DNA of 64,000 nucleotides from the NCBI GenBank assembly GCA_965261725.1, contig CBDHDU010000012.1, positions 248,001 to 312,000 on the forward strand, given 5' to 3'. The stretch is from CANDOC01 sp965261725. Lineage in GTDB: Bacteria > Pseudomonadota > Gammaproteobacteria > Pseudomonadales > Endozoicomonadaceae. The notes beneath the pieces were generated by a model. It was not told where the DNA came from, made no database searches, and saw only the letters and a program-made list of their open reading frames with translations. This document shows, in pieces, positions 1-8,273 of the stretch (positions are counted from its first letter, which is position 1; each line of letters opens with the position of its first letter). The position numbers and the translations under genes are program-made.

Positions 1-519
1 GAATGGAGCATTGCCCTGCTGCGCTATTTCAACCCGGTTGGCGCCCATGAATCAGGCAAGATTGGCGAAGACCCTAACGATATTCCCAATAACCTGATGC
101 CTTATATTACTCAGGTTGCGATTGGTAAGCTGGAACAGCTGAGCGTTTTTGGTGGTGACTATCCCACCAAAGACGGTACCGGCGTTCGTGACTACATCCA
201 TGTGGTGGATCTGTCGCTTGGTCATGTTCGTGCGATTGAAAGACTGCAGAAGCATACCGGTGTTCACCCCTGGAATCTTGGCGTGGGCAACGGTTACAGT
301 GTTCTGGAAATGGTTCAGGCTTTCCGCGATGAAACCGGGCAGGCCGTACCTTACAAGATCGCCGACCGCCGTTCCGGTGATATTGCTGCCTGCTATGCCA
401 ATCCGGAAAAGGCCCGTCTGGAGCTGAACTGGCAGGCTGCACGGACACTGGATGATATGGTTCAGGATGCCTGGCGCTGGCAGTCCAATAACCCGGATGG
501 TTATGGTCATAATTCGTAA
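1..519 (+). CDS. galE: UDP-glucose 4-epimerase, C-terminal part
   Basis: The frame is open from base 1 and ends at 519, so the 5' part lies outside the window. GalE interconverts UDP-glucose and UDP-galactose with bound NAD in the cytoplasm and feeds surface polysaccharide synthesis. The visible piece starts in the typical LLRYFNPVGAH stretch of the substrate-binding half. It continues with NLMPYITQVA, GTGVRDYIHVVDL and the GNGYSVLEM segment, all close to the family pattern. The C-terminus (about 172 residues seen) looks complete. Two hairpins with T tracts follow directly. The Rossmann NAD motif and the catalytic YxxxK are upstream of the window and cannot be checked. Confidence 0.95.
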   Translation, partial: EWSIALLRYFNPVGAHESGKIGEDPNDIPNNLMPYITQVAIGKLEQLSVFGGDYPTKDGTGVRDYIHVVDLSLGHVRAIERLQKHTGVHPWNLGVGNGYSVLEMVQAFRDETGQAVPYKIADRRSGDIAACYANPEKARLELNWQAARTLDDMVQDAWRWQSNNPDGYGHNS

Positions 520-520
520 G

Positions 521-578
521 AAATCTGATTTTCAGATTTTTAATTCATAAAGCGGCTTTTATTGCCGCTTTATTTTTA
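521..578 (+). terminator. tandem terminators after galE
   Basis: A first hairpin, AAATCTG/CAGATTT at 521-540, ends in a T run. A second, AAAGCGGC/GCCGCTTT at 549-571, is followed by ATTTTTAT. Together they separate galE from the next gene. Confidence 0.75.
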
Positions 579-682
579 TCTGGCTTGCAGCCTTTAGTTG
601 GCTGGTCTGTAATATTTTAAACGGTTGATTATTTAATCTGCCTGCATATCAAATATTTGAATTGATAAAAGGAATTATCAAT

Positions 683-976
683 ATGAAAAACAAACTGACT
701 GGCATTTTCGCAGCACTTATTCTGACTTCTTCTATGGCTTTTGCTGTTGATCCTGAAGAACGCATTGATCAACAGATGATCAACATTAATACAGCATCGG
801 CTGAACAGATGAGTCAGGCAATGGAAGGCGTCGGCATGGCTAAGGCAATGGCCATTGTTAAGTTCCGCGAAGAAAACGGTCTCTTCAACAATGTTGAAGA
901 GCTGACACAGGTAAAAGGAATCGGTGATTCAACACTAGAAAAGAACAGAGCCATTCTTCAGGAGCTTAAACAATAA
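683..976 (+). CDS. ComEA-like helix-hairpin-helix DNA-binding protein
   Basis: A 97-residue exported protein with a signal peptide of about 21 residues ending near SMAFA. A ComEA-type double helix-hairpin-helix follows (ININTASAEQM, then GVGMAKAMAIVKFREENG and VKGIGDSTLEKN). In the family this module binds DNA non-specifically; periplasmic ComEA pulls transforming DNA through the outer membrane in partnership with type IV pili. The start at ATG 683 is preferred over the upstream TTG at 662 because AAGGAA lies nine bases before it. A pilin gene faces it across a shared terminator and pilB lies 3.5 kb away, which fits a competence role, though HHH proteins of this size without a proven uptake role are common. 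Confidence 0.85.
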   Translation: MKNKLTGIFAALILTSSMAFAVDPEERIDQQMININTASAEQMSQAMEGVGMAKAMAIVKFREENGLFNNVEELTQVKGIGDSTLEKNRAILQELKQ

Positions 977-990
977 ACAGTTCTTACATT

Positions 991-1017
991 AAAAAAGGCG
1001 CTTAAAGCGCCTTTTTT
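991..1017. terminator. bidirectional terminator between comEA-like gene and pilin gene
   Basis: A-tract, perfect stem GGCGCTTAAAGCGCC, then a T-tract. It is symmetric, so it can end transcription of both convergent genes. Confidence 0.85.
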
Positions 1018-1035
1018 AATACTTGCTACCTGCTG

Positions 1036-1524
1036 TTATGGGGTGAAGGTAGCAGCCTGACGACAATTCTGAGGAAGGTATTTGTAGATACCAGCAGTAT
1101 CAGTACCACATCCCCAGTTAATCACCGGGCTGTTAATGATGTCTGCACCACCAGCGCTATCGGTAGGCGTAAAGATCACTGTAGCTCCATCCAGTACAGT
1201 ATCCCCCGTACCCCGAATCGCAACCTGAATCTTGGCATCACCACCAACAGTTACCGATTCAACAAACTGTGACGCCAAGGTAGCTGCAACACCCAAGCCT
1301 ACTTCAGCATTGGTATCACAGTCTGTGACCGCACCTGCTGAAATCAGGCATTCAGTCACTGCGGTTTTAGCGGAAGCACCAAAGGATATAACCTCTGCCA
1401 TCTTGCTTCGCTTGGTATAATCCTGATACGCCGGAACGGCGACTGCAGCCAGAATACCGATGATCGCTACCACGATCATTAATTCGATCAGGGTGAAACC
1501 CTTTTGCTGTGCCATTCCTGACAT
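1036..1524 (-). CDS. pilA: type IV major pilin (PilA-like)
   Basis: A 162-residue prepilin. A short basic leader ends in QQKG, followed by the class-III pilin signature FTLIELMIVVAIIGILAAVA with Glu at mature position 5; PilD would cleave after the Gly. The C-terminal part has a cysteine pair (CGTDT...QNC) typical of the pilin D-loop, and a second pair lies mid-protein (ECLISAG...DCD). ATG 1524 is chosen because AGGGAGG lies five bases upstream; an in-frame ATG at 1542 would place that ribosome site inside the gene. The protein would form the pilus fibre assembled by PilB. A sigma-54 promoter lies upstream. No other minor pilin or assembly gene is adjacent. Confidence 0.92.
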   Translation of the reverse strand: MSGMAQQKGFTLIELMIVVAIIGILAAVAVPAYQDYTKRSKMAEVISFGASAKTAVTECLISAGAVTDCDTNAEVGLGVAATLASQFVESVTVGGDAKIQVAIRGTGDTVLDGATVIFTPTDSAGGADIINSPVINWGCGTDTAGIYKYLPQNCRQAATFTP

Positions 1525-1582
1525 AACAGCCTCCCTATCCATGTGGAAGTTAAGTTCCGAAATCCATATCTATTGTTATTAA

Positions 1583-1598
1583 AGCAACTGCCATGCCA
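1583..1598 (-). promoter_or_regulatory. sigma-54 (RpoN) promoter of the pilin gene
   Basis: On the minus strand the sequence is TGGCATGGCAGTTGCT, an exact match to TGGCAYRNNNNTTGCW with GG and GC correctly spaced. It lies about 60 bases before the pilin start, giving a leader near 50 bases. RpoN control through PilS/PilR is known for pilA in Pseudomonas; no enhancer site was identified here. Confidence 0.85.
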
Positions 1599-1919
1599 GA
1601 AGCATTAATTTCATGCCTATGTTACTTTTTTATAGCTCATAAACTTCTTATTCTCAAAAAACATTCCAATTAAGACTTATTAATAACTATATGGAATTTT
1701 AGTTTTTTTGTTTATTTCATTACTAGTTTCAGGAACTGCCTTATTGCGGCACACTGTTTCCCTTTTCAGTCACTTCGTAAAGTATTTACCAGCGAGATGG
1801 GCGTAGGGGTGGTAAAAGTGGGTTAATACATGTGGTAGAAATTTGAACAAAACCTTAACTCAATAATCTAAACTTCTTGTTTGCGGTGGGATATCCCACT
1901 GGCATTCAAAACACCACTC

Positions 1920-1935
1920 AAAGAAAGAAAGAAAG
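1920..1935 (+). repeat. (AAAG)4 tetranucleotide repeat before a start codon
   Basis: Four perfect AAAG units end ten bases before the ATG at 1946, in the position of the ribosome binding site. The tract is short, but a change in copy number would alter spacing to the start. Confidence 0.7.
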
Positions 1936-1945
1936 AGATTAACCA

Positions 1946-2362
1946 ATGCATAAAGTAAAGAAAGTCAAAAAACCAAACATGTTTAAAACCATATTGATAT
2001 TGATAGGTTTTTTCATGACTTGCACACAAATTCAAGCTGCTGATCAAACTGCCAAGAATGAGTACGTCAAAACAGTTGAAGGGCAGCAATTTGAAGCTAT
2101 TGGATACAACGACAACGGCATGCATCAATACAGGTGTCTGAATTGCAGTGAGTTTGTGTATGGTTCAGGTATTAGAAATAATACACTCCCAGACCTTGAA
2201 GTTCTCAAGCTACATGCATTGGCTCACGACCAAAAAGCACAGGAAAAAGTAACTTTTAACCGTATTTATCTTGCCCCAAAAGATAGTAACAGATATCGGT
2301 GTCAGAATTGCGGTGAGGGGGTTCGGGAGTCTTTATTAAATACCCATAGCTGCAAACGTTGA
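1946..2362 (+). CDS. exported protein with two zinc-finger-like C-x2-C motifs
   Basis: Not recognised. A 138-residue frame with a basic N-terminus, a hydrophobic segment (about residues 12-30, ILILIGFFMTC) and a cleavage-like site after QIQAA. The mature part holds two similar units: YRCLNCSEFVYGSG followed by LKLHALAH, and YRCQNCGEGVRE followed by LLNTHSC. Each looks like a C-x2-C plus His metal site. The second unit ends the protein in SCKR. Neighbours give no function; the gene stands alone between the divergent pilin promoter and a palindromic repeat. A short AAAG tract takes the place of a clear Shine-Dalgarno site. Metal binding is inference. Confidence 0.65.
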   Translation: MHKVKKVKKPNMFKTILILIGFFMTCTQIQAADQTAKNEYVKTVEGQQFEAIGYNDNGMHQYRCLNCSEFVYGSGIRNNTLPDLEVLKLHALAHDQKAQEKVTFNRIYLAPKDSNRYRCQNCGEGVRESLLNTHSCKR

Positions 2363-2474
2363 TATTTACAGCAATTGAACTCCACATTAGAGAATTACGT
2401 GCGCAATAGTACAGCTTATCTGTGTTCGCTTAGGAATAGTCTTTAAATAACTTCCTTTTTTGACCTGCTCACAA

Positions 2475-2503
2475 CGTCATCCCCGCGAAGGCGGTGGATG
2501 ACG
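2475..2503. repeat. REP-like palindromic repeat
   Basis: Arms CGTCATCC/GGATGACG enclose a second stem CCGC-GAAG-GCGG with a one-base bulge. This resembles short extragenic palindromes found in many Gammaproteobacteria. The rest of 2363-2754 shows no gene. Confidence 0.6.
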
Positions 2504-2754
2504 GAAAACCGGTATATTTTTTAATGCCGCGTTCCTAAGAGCCATTTCCAGAATCAGGTTATCGAACAATACCGGCAAGATCACCTGTTTAGTACTTTGG
2601 TTACATGCTGCCATTTATAAAGGAGTTGAGTAAAAAGTAGACAAAAAACACTGTATACGGCAGAGGTCTTACCAAATTCGACTACTCTGTACAGGGCTTA
2701 TGCACACCGCAGAAGTGCCGATATTCTCTCCTACACCTCTACCAGAAACACCCT

Positions 2755-3237
2755 ATGCTCCAGCGCAAGTTAACAGGTATTTTTCAGATATTGCTTTCCA
2801 TCACCTGCCTGCTGGTTATCATCCTGTTTGCGATTGCAGAATTACAACGTTATTACACCCGTCTGGCTGACCGGTTTTACCAGCAGGAAACCATCAATGA
2901 AGAGCGACTGCTGGTTATGAAAAATCAGCAATACCTGCTGCAGACAGAAGCTCTCACTCCCGAATGGCACCAGTTACTGAACGATACGACCGGCCCTTAC
3001 CAGCAACACCATTACATTGGCTGGGATGCTGAGCTGGAAAATCTGACCACCTTGATGCCACCTATCTTCAACCTGTATTACGAGGTGCGTTATCTCAGTA
3101 CCGCGACGTATGAAATATTAAGCTTTCGCGGCCTCTTTCCACCACGACTGATTCTCAGACAGGTTCGCCTTGGCACACAACCTGAAAGAGATGAAGGCGG
3201 CGCACAGAAGATGGAAAATGCACTGGTCAGCTATTAA
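2755..3237 (+). CDS. uncharacterised single-pass membrane protein
   Basis: Not recognised. 160 residues with one N-terminal transmembrane helix (about residues 9-28, ILLSITCLLVIILFAIAE), followed by a mostly polar domain that would face the periplasm. No known motif is visible. Its 3' end overlaps the start of the next gene by 20 bases, suggesting translational coupling. Three small genes (2755, 3218, 3711) run in the same direction towards pilB and may form a unit. The short N-terminal anchor followed by a coiled-coil-like stretch (YTRLADRFYQQETINEERL) resembles a bitopic accessory protein, but no role can be assigned. Confidence 0.6.
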   Translation: MLQRKLTGIFQILLSITCLLVIILFAIAELQRYYTRLADRFYQQETINEERLLVMKNQQYLLQTEALTPEWHQLLNDTTGPYQQHHYIGWDAELENLTTLMPPIFNLYYEVRYLSTATYEILSFRGLFPPRLILRQVRLGTQPERDEGGAQKMENALVSY

Positions 3238-3595
3238 TCAAAGAATTTTACCGCTCATTGCGCTGGTGCTAATGACAGCCAATCTCAACGCAGCACCAAA
3301 AGAGCAGTGGTACCAAGCCGTCTGGTGTGATGGTAAGGGAGGCCGTTCAGAGGTGCAGCTACCGGATCACCGCCGCATCGACTGTATGACCCGCACTCAT
3401 GCGATAGAAGTAGAATTTGCCCGTAAATGGCCGGAAGCCATCGGCCAGTCGCTGGGTTATGCCCGCGCGACAGGATTACGGGCAGGGATTGTACTGGTAT
3501 TGAAAAAACCTGCGGATGAAACCTACTGGAAAGAAATGAATGCGGTAATAACCCACTTTGATCTTCCGATTACGGTCTGGAAACTGGGACCATAA
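3218..3595 (+). CDS. exported protein with PD-(D/E)XK-like motif pattern
   Basis: A 125-residue protein. ATG 3218 gives a good signal peptide (MHWSAINQRILPLIALVLM, cleavage near LNAA), so it is preferred over TTG 3170 and ATG 3191. The mature part, starting near APKEQWYQAVWC, resembles small hypothetical proteins of Proteobacteria and phages. It carries D-C-x6-AIEVEFARKW followed by EAIGQSLGYA. An Asp, then an Ile-Glu-Val-Glu strand, a Lys and a Q-x3-Y helix resembles the PD-(D/E)XK nuclease core, in which Q-x3-Y is common. Catalysis is not established, and two cysteines (WCDG, DCMT) could form a disulfide. It overlaps the preceding membrane-protein gene. Confidence 0.65.
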   Translation: MHWSAINQRILPLIALVLMTANLNAAPKEQWYQAVWCDGKGGRSEVQLPDHRRIDCMTRTHAIEVEFARKWPEAIGQSLGYARATGLRAGIVLVLKKPADETYWKEMNAVITHFDLPITVWKLGP

Positions 3596-3710
3596 AGCCC
3601 TTACCCGAATTTTCTCTCAACCAGTACGCAAGTCAGTAAGGTAATCCTGCAATTACCTGACCGTGCAACAAGCATTAAGCTGTACGAAGTTTAATCATGC
3701 AGAGATTGCC

Positions 3711-4256
3711 GTGCCACGTATTCGTCACCTGTTTGTTACTCTGATTACAACAATGACAATCCTGCTGACAGGATGTGTATCACAACCAGAAGAACCATCC
3801 CACAATTCAATCGCTCCCGCTGTGGCCGGGAAAGTAGAATCGGTTTCACTGCCGGGTATGAATATCAAACTGCCTGCACTGATGGATACCGGAGCCAGTA
3901 TTTCTGTGCTGGATGTCGATGAATACATTTTGAAAGAAACACCACGGGGTGACCGCATTCAGTTCAGTGTTCAGTATGAATCACTGAATGCCCCGGTCAG
4001 CTTTGACCTTCCGGTGGTTCGTTATACTTCGGTACTGACCGGCGGCGGTACCATGGAAAAGAAGCCGGTAGTTAACCTTGACGTTAATATTGGCCCCGTA
4101 TCCGGCACCGCTGAATTTATGCTGGCTAAACGTGATGACCGTTTGCTACCGGTAGTAATCGGGCGCAACTTTTTAAGTGGTCGTTTGTTAATCGATCCGG
4201 GCTCCCGCCAACGCTTGACCAAAGAAATCCCTGCTGCGGCTGATGTGCTGCTGTAA
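3711..4256 (+). CDS. retropepsin-like aspartyl protease lipoprotein (RimK-associated 'zinc protease' family)
   Basis: With GTG 3711 as start the protein has about 181 residues and a lipoprotein signal ending in the lipobox LTGC. The domain then shows MDTGASISVLD, the D-T-G-A catalytic signature of pepsin-type proteases, and near the end VVIGRNFLSGRLLIDP, typical of the family once named ATP-dependent zinc proteases (Pfam Zn_protease). Members act in the periplasm or at the outer membrane; exact substrates are unknown to me. An upstream GTG at 3663 is possible but would bury the signal peptide. The gene precedes pilB by about 175 bases with no link to pili evident. Confidence 0.8.
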   Translation: MPRIRHLFVTLITTMTILLTGCVSQPEEPSHNSIAPAVAGKVESVSLPGMNIKLPALMDTGASISVLDVDEYILKETPRGDRIQFSVQYESLNAPVSFDLPVVRYTSVLTGGGTMEKKPVVNLDVNIGPVSGTAEFMLAKRDDRLLPVVIGRNFLSGRLLIDPGSRQRLTKEIPAAADVLL

Positions 4257-4431
4257 CACCCTTCCCTCTGTGGCGATCAAATATTGATCGCCAGCCACCC
4301 TGCTCATATTCCCTCGACAGTTCCAACAGATTTTTTTAATGTAGGTTTAGGGCTGACCGTCGTTTTTTGTCATAAGCAGTAGCGCCCAGTGAATTCGTTA
4401 CCTGCAGATAAGATAAAAACACGGAGCTCTT

Positions 4432-6132
4432 ATGGGTGAAATCAAACTGACGGGTCTTGCTCGCCGGCTGGTGCTTGATCAGTTACTCGATGAAGCAACA
4501 GCCCAGGAAATTTCCACCAACGCTACCCAGAATAAGGTTGCCTTTGTTTCCCAGCTTGTAGAATCCGGTGCCATTGAATCCCGTAAACTGGCAGAGGTCT
4601 GCTCAGATGAATTCGGGATGCCCCTGCTGGATCTTGATGCCTTCGATCCGGATCAATTCCCAAGAGAGCTGGTTGACGAAAATCTGGTGCGCAAACACCA
4701 CCTACTCCCCTTGCTGCAAAGGGGCAGCAAGCTTTTTCTCGCGGCATCCGACCCCGCCGCACTCGCAGGTATTGAAGAAATACGTTTCAACACCGGCCTG
4801 CAGGTCGACATTGTTCTGGTCGAAGAAAACAAGCTGGCACGCAATATCGACCTGATGTTGGATGGCACCGATGAAGCGCTGGCCGGGCTCGATAATGACG
4901 AGCTCGATAACCTTGATGCCGGTGACGGAGCCGTCAGCGCTGATGACAATGCCTCATCTGATGATGCCAACGATGCTCCGGTGGTGCGTTTTGTGAATAA
5001 GATGCTGCTGTCCGCCATTAAAAAAGGCGCTTCAGATTTGCACTTTGAACCCTATGAACGCAGTTACCGGATTCGCTTCCGAACCGATGGTGTACTTGAA
5101 GAAGCCTCTCGCCCACCTATCGGGCTGTCACCCAAAATTTCATCACGTTTGAAAATTATGTCCGGGCTGGATATTTCGGAGCGCCGTAAACCTCAGGATG
5201 GTCGTATCAAGCTAAAACTGTCCAAAAGCAAAGCCATCGACTTTCGTGTGAACACCCTGCCGACACTGTGGGGTGAAAAAATCGTACTGCGTATTCTTGA
5301 TCCATCCAGCGCCAAAATGGGTATTGATGCACTGGGTTATGAAGAAAATCAGAAAGAAATGTATATGGAGGCGCTGCACCAGCCCCAGGGTATGATTCTG
5401 GTAACCGGTCCGACCGGTTCCGGTAAAACCGTGTCACTTTATACCGGTCTGAATATTCTCAATACGGTTGAACGCAATATATCCACAGCGGAAGACCCGG
5501 TGGAAATCAACCTTGAAGGGATTAATCAGGTTAACGTGAATCCTAAACAAGGACTCGATTTTGCCCAGGCATTGCGTGCCTTCCTGCGTCAGGATCCTGA
5601 TATCATCATGGTGGGTGAGATCCGGGATCTGGAAACCGCCAATATTGCTATCAAGGCTGCCCAGACCGGTCACATGGTAATGTCGACCCTGCACACCAAT
5701 TCGGCAGCAGAAACGCTGACCCGCCTGATGAATATGGGCGTTCCTGCCTTTAACATTGCCACCTCAGTTTCACTGATTATTGCTCAGCGGCTGGCTCGCA
5801 GGCTTTGCTCTGCCTGCAAGGAAAAGGTCAAAGTGCCTGTCGAAACATTAATAGAAGAAGGCTTTACCGAAGAACAGGCACAAAAAGCTGAGCTTTATGC
5901 GCCCAAGGGATGCCGTGATTGTAATAAAGGCTTTAAAGGACGGGTTGGTATCTATGAAGTTGTAGCCATCACCCCCGGTATGCAACAAATCATTATGTCA
6001 GAAGGTAACTCGCTGGAAATTTCAGCTCAGGCAGAGAAAGAAGGTTTTAACAACCTGCGCCAGTCGGGTATTCTGAAAGCACTGGCCGGAGTCACCTCAT
6101 TGGAAGAGGTTAACCGGGTGACTCAGGATTAA
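4432..6132 (+). CDS. pilB: type IV pilus assembly ATPase PilB
   Basis: A 566-residue cytoplasmic hexameric ATPase that powers pilus extension with inner-membrane PilC. An N-terminal MshEN/GspE-N region (about 1-150) is followed by an acidic linker and the secretion ATPase core. Walker A is GPTGSGKTVSLY, the Walker B region is DPDIIMVGEIRD, and His and Asp boxes are present (GHMVMSTLHTNSAAET). A zinc site is formed by CSAC and CRDC. Length matches Pseudomonas PilB. The start is supported by GGAG seven bases before ATG. The usual followers pilC, pilD and coaE are absent; cca comes next. The same fold occurs in GspE, but length and motifs favour PilB. Confidence 0.93.
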   Translation: MGEIKLTGLARRLVLDQLLDEATAQEISTNATQNKVAFVSQLVESGAIESRKLAEVCSDEFGMPLLDLDAFDPDQFPRELVDENLVRKHHLLPLLQRGSKLFLAASDPAALAGIEEIRFNTGLQVDIVLVEENKLARNIDLMLDGTDEALAGLDNDELDNLDAGDGAVSADDNASSDDANDAPVVRFVNKMLLSAIKKGASDLHFEPYERSYRIRFRTDGVLEEASRPPIGLSPKISSRLKIMSGLDISERRKPQDGRIKLKLSKSKAIDFRVNTLPTLWGEKIVLRILDPSSAKMGIDALGYEENQKEMYMEALHQPQGMILVTGPTGSGKTVSLYTGLNILNTVERNISTAEDPVEINLEGINQVNVNPKQGLDFAQALRAFLRQDPDIIMVGEIRDLETANIAIKAAQTGHMVMSTLHTNSAAETLTRLMNMGVPAFNIATSVSLIIAQRLARRLCSACKEKVKVPVETLIEEGFTEEQAQKAELYAPKGCRDCNKGFKGRVGIYEVVAITPGMQQIIMSEGNSLEISAQAEKEGFNNLRQSGILKALAGVTSLEEVNRVTQD

Positions 6133-6189
6133 TCGCGTTCTCTGTTATCATGGCATTTAATAACAGACTGAATGTGAATCTCCATAGCG

Positions 6190-7344
6190 ATGGAAATCTA
6201 TCTTGTTGGCGGTGCTGTCCGTGACCAGCTATTAGGCGTTCCCGTAAAAGACCGGGACTGGGTGGTTGTCTGCGCCACACCTGAAATGCTGCTGGAAAAA
6301 GGCTTTCGCCCGGTTGGTCAGGACTTCCCGGTTTTTCTTCATCCCGAAACCAATGAAGAATATGCTCTGGCAAGGACTGAAAGAAAATCTGGTCACGGCT
6401 ATGGCGGTTTTACTTTTTACACCGCTCCGGATGTCACACTGGAAGATGACCTGTGTCGTCGTGATTTAACCATCAATGCTATCGCCCAAAGTGACAGTGG
6501 TGAAATTGTTGATCCTTATAACGGACAACAGGATCTTGCCAACCGAACTCTTCGTCATGTATCCAGCGCTTTCGAAGAAGACCCTTTACGTGTACTCAGG
6601 GTTGCCCGTTTCGCTGCCCGCTTTGCTCATCTCGGATTTACAGTTGCAGATGAAACCTTAAACCTGATGCAACGCATGACCATTTCAGGCGAACTCGACT
6701 GGCTGGTTGCAGAAAGAGTCTGGCAGGAAACCGAACGGGCGCTTGGCGAAAAAACACCCTCAACGTATTTCCAACTACTGCTTGATATTGGCGCGCTTGA
6801 TATATTAATGCCGGAAGTAGCGACAGCCATCCGACAACAGCCGGACTTACTTGAAAAACTGGATATTGCAGCTCAGGCAGAAACTTCAACAGCGATAAGG
6901 TTTGCCCTGCTCTGCCGCCCAGGCTCTTCAAACGCCGATGGAAAACAACACAAAAAATACATTACCGGTTTATGCCGTCGTTTGAAAACACCACAATCAT
7001 TCCTTCAACTCAGCGAACTGGTGGCAACATTTTGGTCACAATGGCTTGAGTTGGATAACACTCAAAATCAAAAGGCAGATGCCTACTTTGCCTTAATAGA
7101 AAAAACAGATGCCATTCGCCGCCCGGAAAGATTCCATGACCTCCTGCAAACCTTCAGTTTTTTGAGTGTTCATAAGACAAGTGACAAACATCAGGAAGCG
7201 TTAACCGCAGCCCTGAAAAAAGTACAACAAATCAATGCGACAGCATTTGTTGAGCAAGGATTCAAAGGAAAAGAGCTGGGTTTAAAAATCCGTTCGGCTA
7301 GACTTACTGCTGTAGTCAATATGCTTCCAAACAGATTCCCATGA
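6190..7344 (+). CDS. cca: CCA tRNA nucleotidyltransferase
   Basis: 384 residues. The class II polymerase head domain is clear: YLVGGAVRDQLLG, then KDRDWVVV with the catalytic Asp pair, the ARTERK loop, DLCRRDLTINAIA, and the neck motif EDPLRVLRVARFAARF. It adds CCA to tRNA 3' ends. Bacterial enzymes of the E. coli type carry a C-terminal HD phosphohydrolase domain. Here the segment that should read RFAALVHDLGKG reads RFALLCRPGSSN, so the HD pair is missing and the C-terminal third is strongly diverged. Nucleotidyl transfer should be intact. It lies 57 bases after pilB and overlaps the next gene by four bases. Confidence 0.92.
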   Translation: MEIYLVGGAVRDQLLGVPVKDRDWVVVCATPEMLLEKGFRPVGQDFPVFLHPETNEEYALARTERKSGHGYGGFTFYTAPDVTLEDDLCRRDLTINAIAQSDSGEIVDPYNGQQDLANRTLRHVSSAFEEDPLRVLRVARFAARFAHLGFTVADETLNLMQRMTISGELDWLVAERVWQETERALGEKTPSTYFQLLLDIGALDILMPEVATAIRQQPDLLEKLDIAAQAETSTAIRFALLCRPGSSNADGKQHKKYITGLCRRLKTPQSFLQLSELVATFWSQWLELDNTQNQKADAYFALIEKTDAIRRPERFHDLLQTFSFLSVHKTSDKHQEALTAALKKVQQINATAFVEQGFKGKELGLKIRSARLTAVVNMLPNRFP

Positions 7345-7778
7345 AAAATGATAAAATCGCCCTGTTACTTATAATACCTTTCCTCAACTCGCCAAACTTA
7401 CAGGCACTCACAAAAGAAGAGTGCGCAGATATGATCCAAAACTGGGATGTGGCTATGGATATGTTGCTTGGACTGAATCAACATTACACCGACGGAGTGA
7501 AAGTAGACTACTTCATCAGGCAACCCGGGGATTACGGGGTATACCTACATAAAACAGAAAGGGTTCAGCTGTACAGGCAGAAAAACCCGGTTTGCCGTTT
7601 CAGGCACTCTAATTTTTTTACAGCTGACATCTTATTCAGTCGTCAATGGCTGAAGTGGGGCAATCTTGCCACCGAACTAAAAACACCTGATAAGCAGCTT
7701 TATTGCCACTCTATTAAAGATGATACATATGGGACATTTCATGTTTGTTGTTTGGTTGATAAACCAAAAATACAATAG
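7341..7778 (+). CDS. uncharacterised small exported protein
   Basis: Not recognised. 145 residues with an N-terminal signal peptide (IALLLIIPFLNSPNLQA) and a polar mature part rich in Tyr, Trp and Cys (several cysteines, ending HVCCLVD). It starts within the cca stop codon (ATGA overlap), so it is probably co-translated with cca, an odd partner for an exported protein. It converges on folK with only 30 bases between. No family or catalytic motif is evident. Confidence 0.65.
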   Translation: MKNDKIALLLIIPFLNSPNLQALTKEECADMIQNWDVAMDMLLGLNQHYTDGVKVDYFIRQPGDYGVYLHKTERVQLYRQKNPVCRFRHSNFFTADILFSRQWLKWGNLATELKTPDKQLYCHSIKDDTYGTFHVCCLVDKPKIQ

Positions 7779-7808
7779 GTTCTGTTGACAAAAGTGGATG
7801 CTCACTCG

Positions 7809-8273
7809 CTACAACCAGACGCTCCTTTCTCCCGTGGATAAACCATCAGCCAGTTCAAGGACAACAGTGTCTATTTCAGTATCAGCAGAAATATTTTCTT
7901 CCCGCAACTCACTAAGCAATGGTAGAAACCAGGGGTCGCAACTGAAATCAATTTCTTCTATGGGGATACCATCACAGCTGATATGAAGGATATCAATATC
8001 TGCATGACAAATATGCCGGTGTGCATAATTACGCCCCAGCTTTTGTTCCAGTGTCTTGGTCCAGGTTTTCAGATCAGTCGGTCTCATATCTGACTCAAAC
8101 TGAACGACAGCATTTAGATAATGATCATCAGCATCAACGCCGACCGGATGCGTCCAGCAAACCCGGCTGAGATGAATACGCCCGAAGCGTTCCCGCAGGG
8201 CATTGATAATAGCGGTCAGTTTTTGTTCCGGGCTGACATTGCTGCCAAGCCCGAGGCTATATCGATAGGTCAC
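7809..8273 (-). CDS. folK: 2-amino-4-hydroxy-6-hydroxymethyldihydropteridine pyrophosphokinase
   Basis: 154 residues. FolK transfers pyrophosphate from ATP to hydroxymethyl-dihydropterin in folate synthesis. Visible family features are YSLGLGSN at the start, HYLNAVVQFES, LEQKLGR with the basic loop after it, and the metal-binding ADIDIL. The C-terminal FLPLLSEL region is diverged from the usual PHP motif, so this is a divergent family member. Its start overlaps the folB stop by four bases, placing tsaD, folB and folK in one minus-strand unit. folP, the next pathway step, lies 29 kb away in this window. Confidence 0.85.
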   Translation of the reverse strand: MTYRYSLGLGSNVSPEQKLTAIINALRERFGRIHLSRVCWTHPVGVDADDHYLNAVVQFESDMRPTDLKTWTKTLEQKLGRNYAHRHICHADIDILHISCDGIPIEEIDFSCDPWFLPLLSELREENISADTEIDTVVLELADGLSTGERSVWL

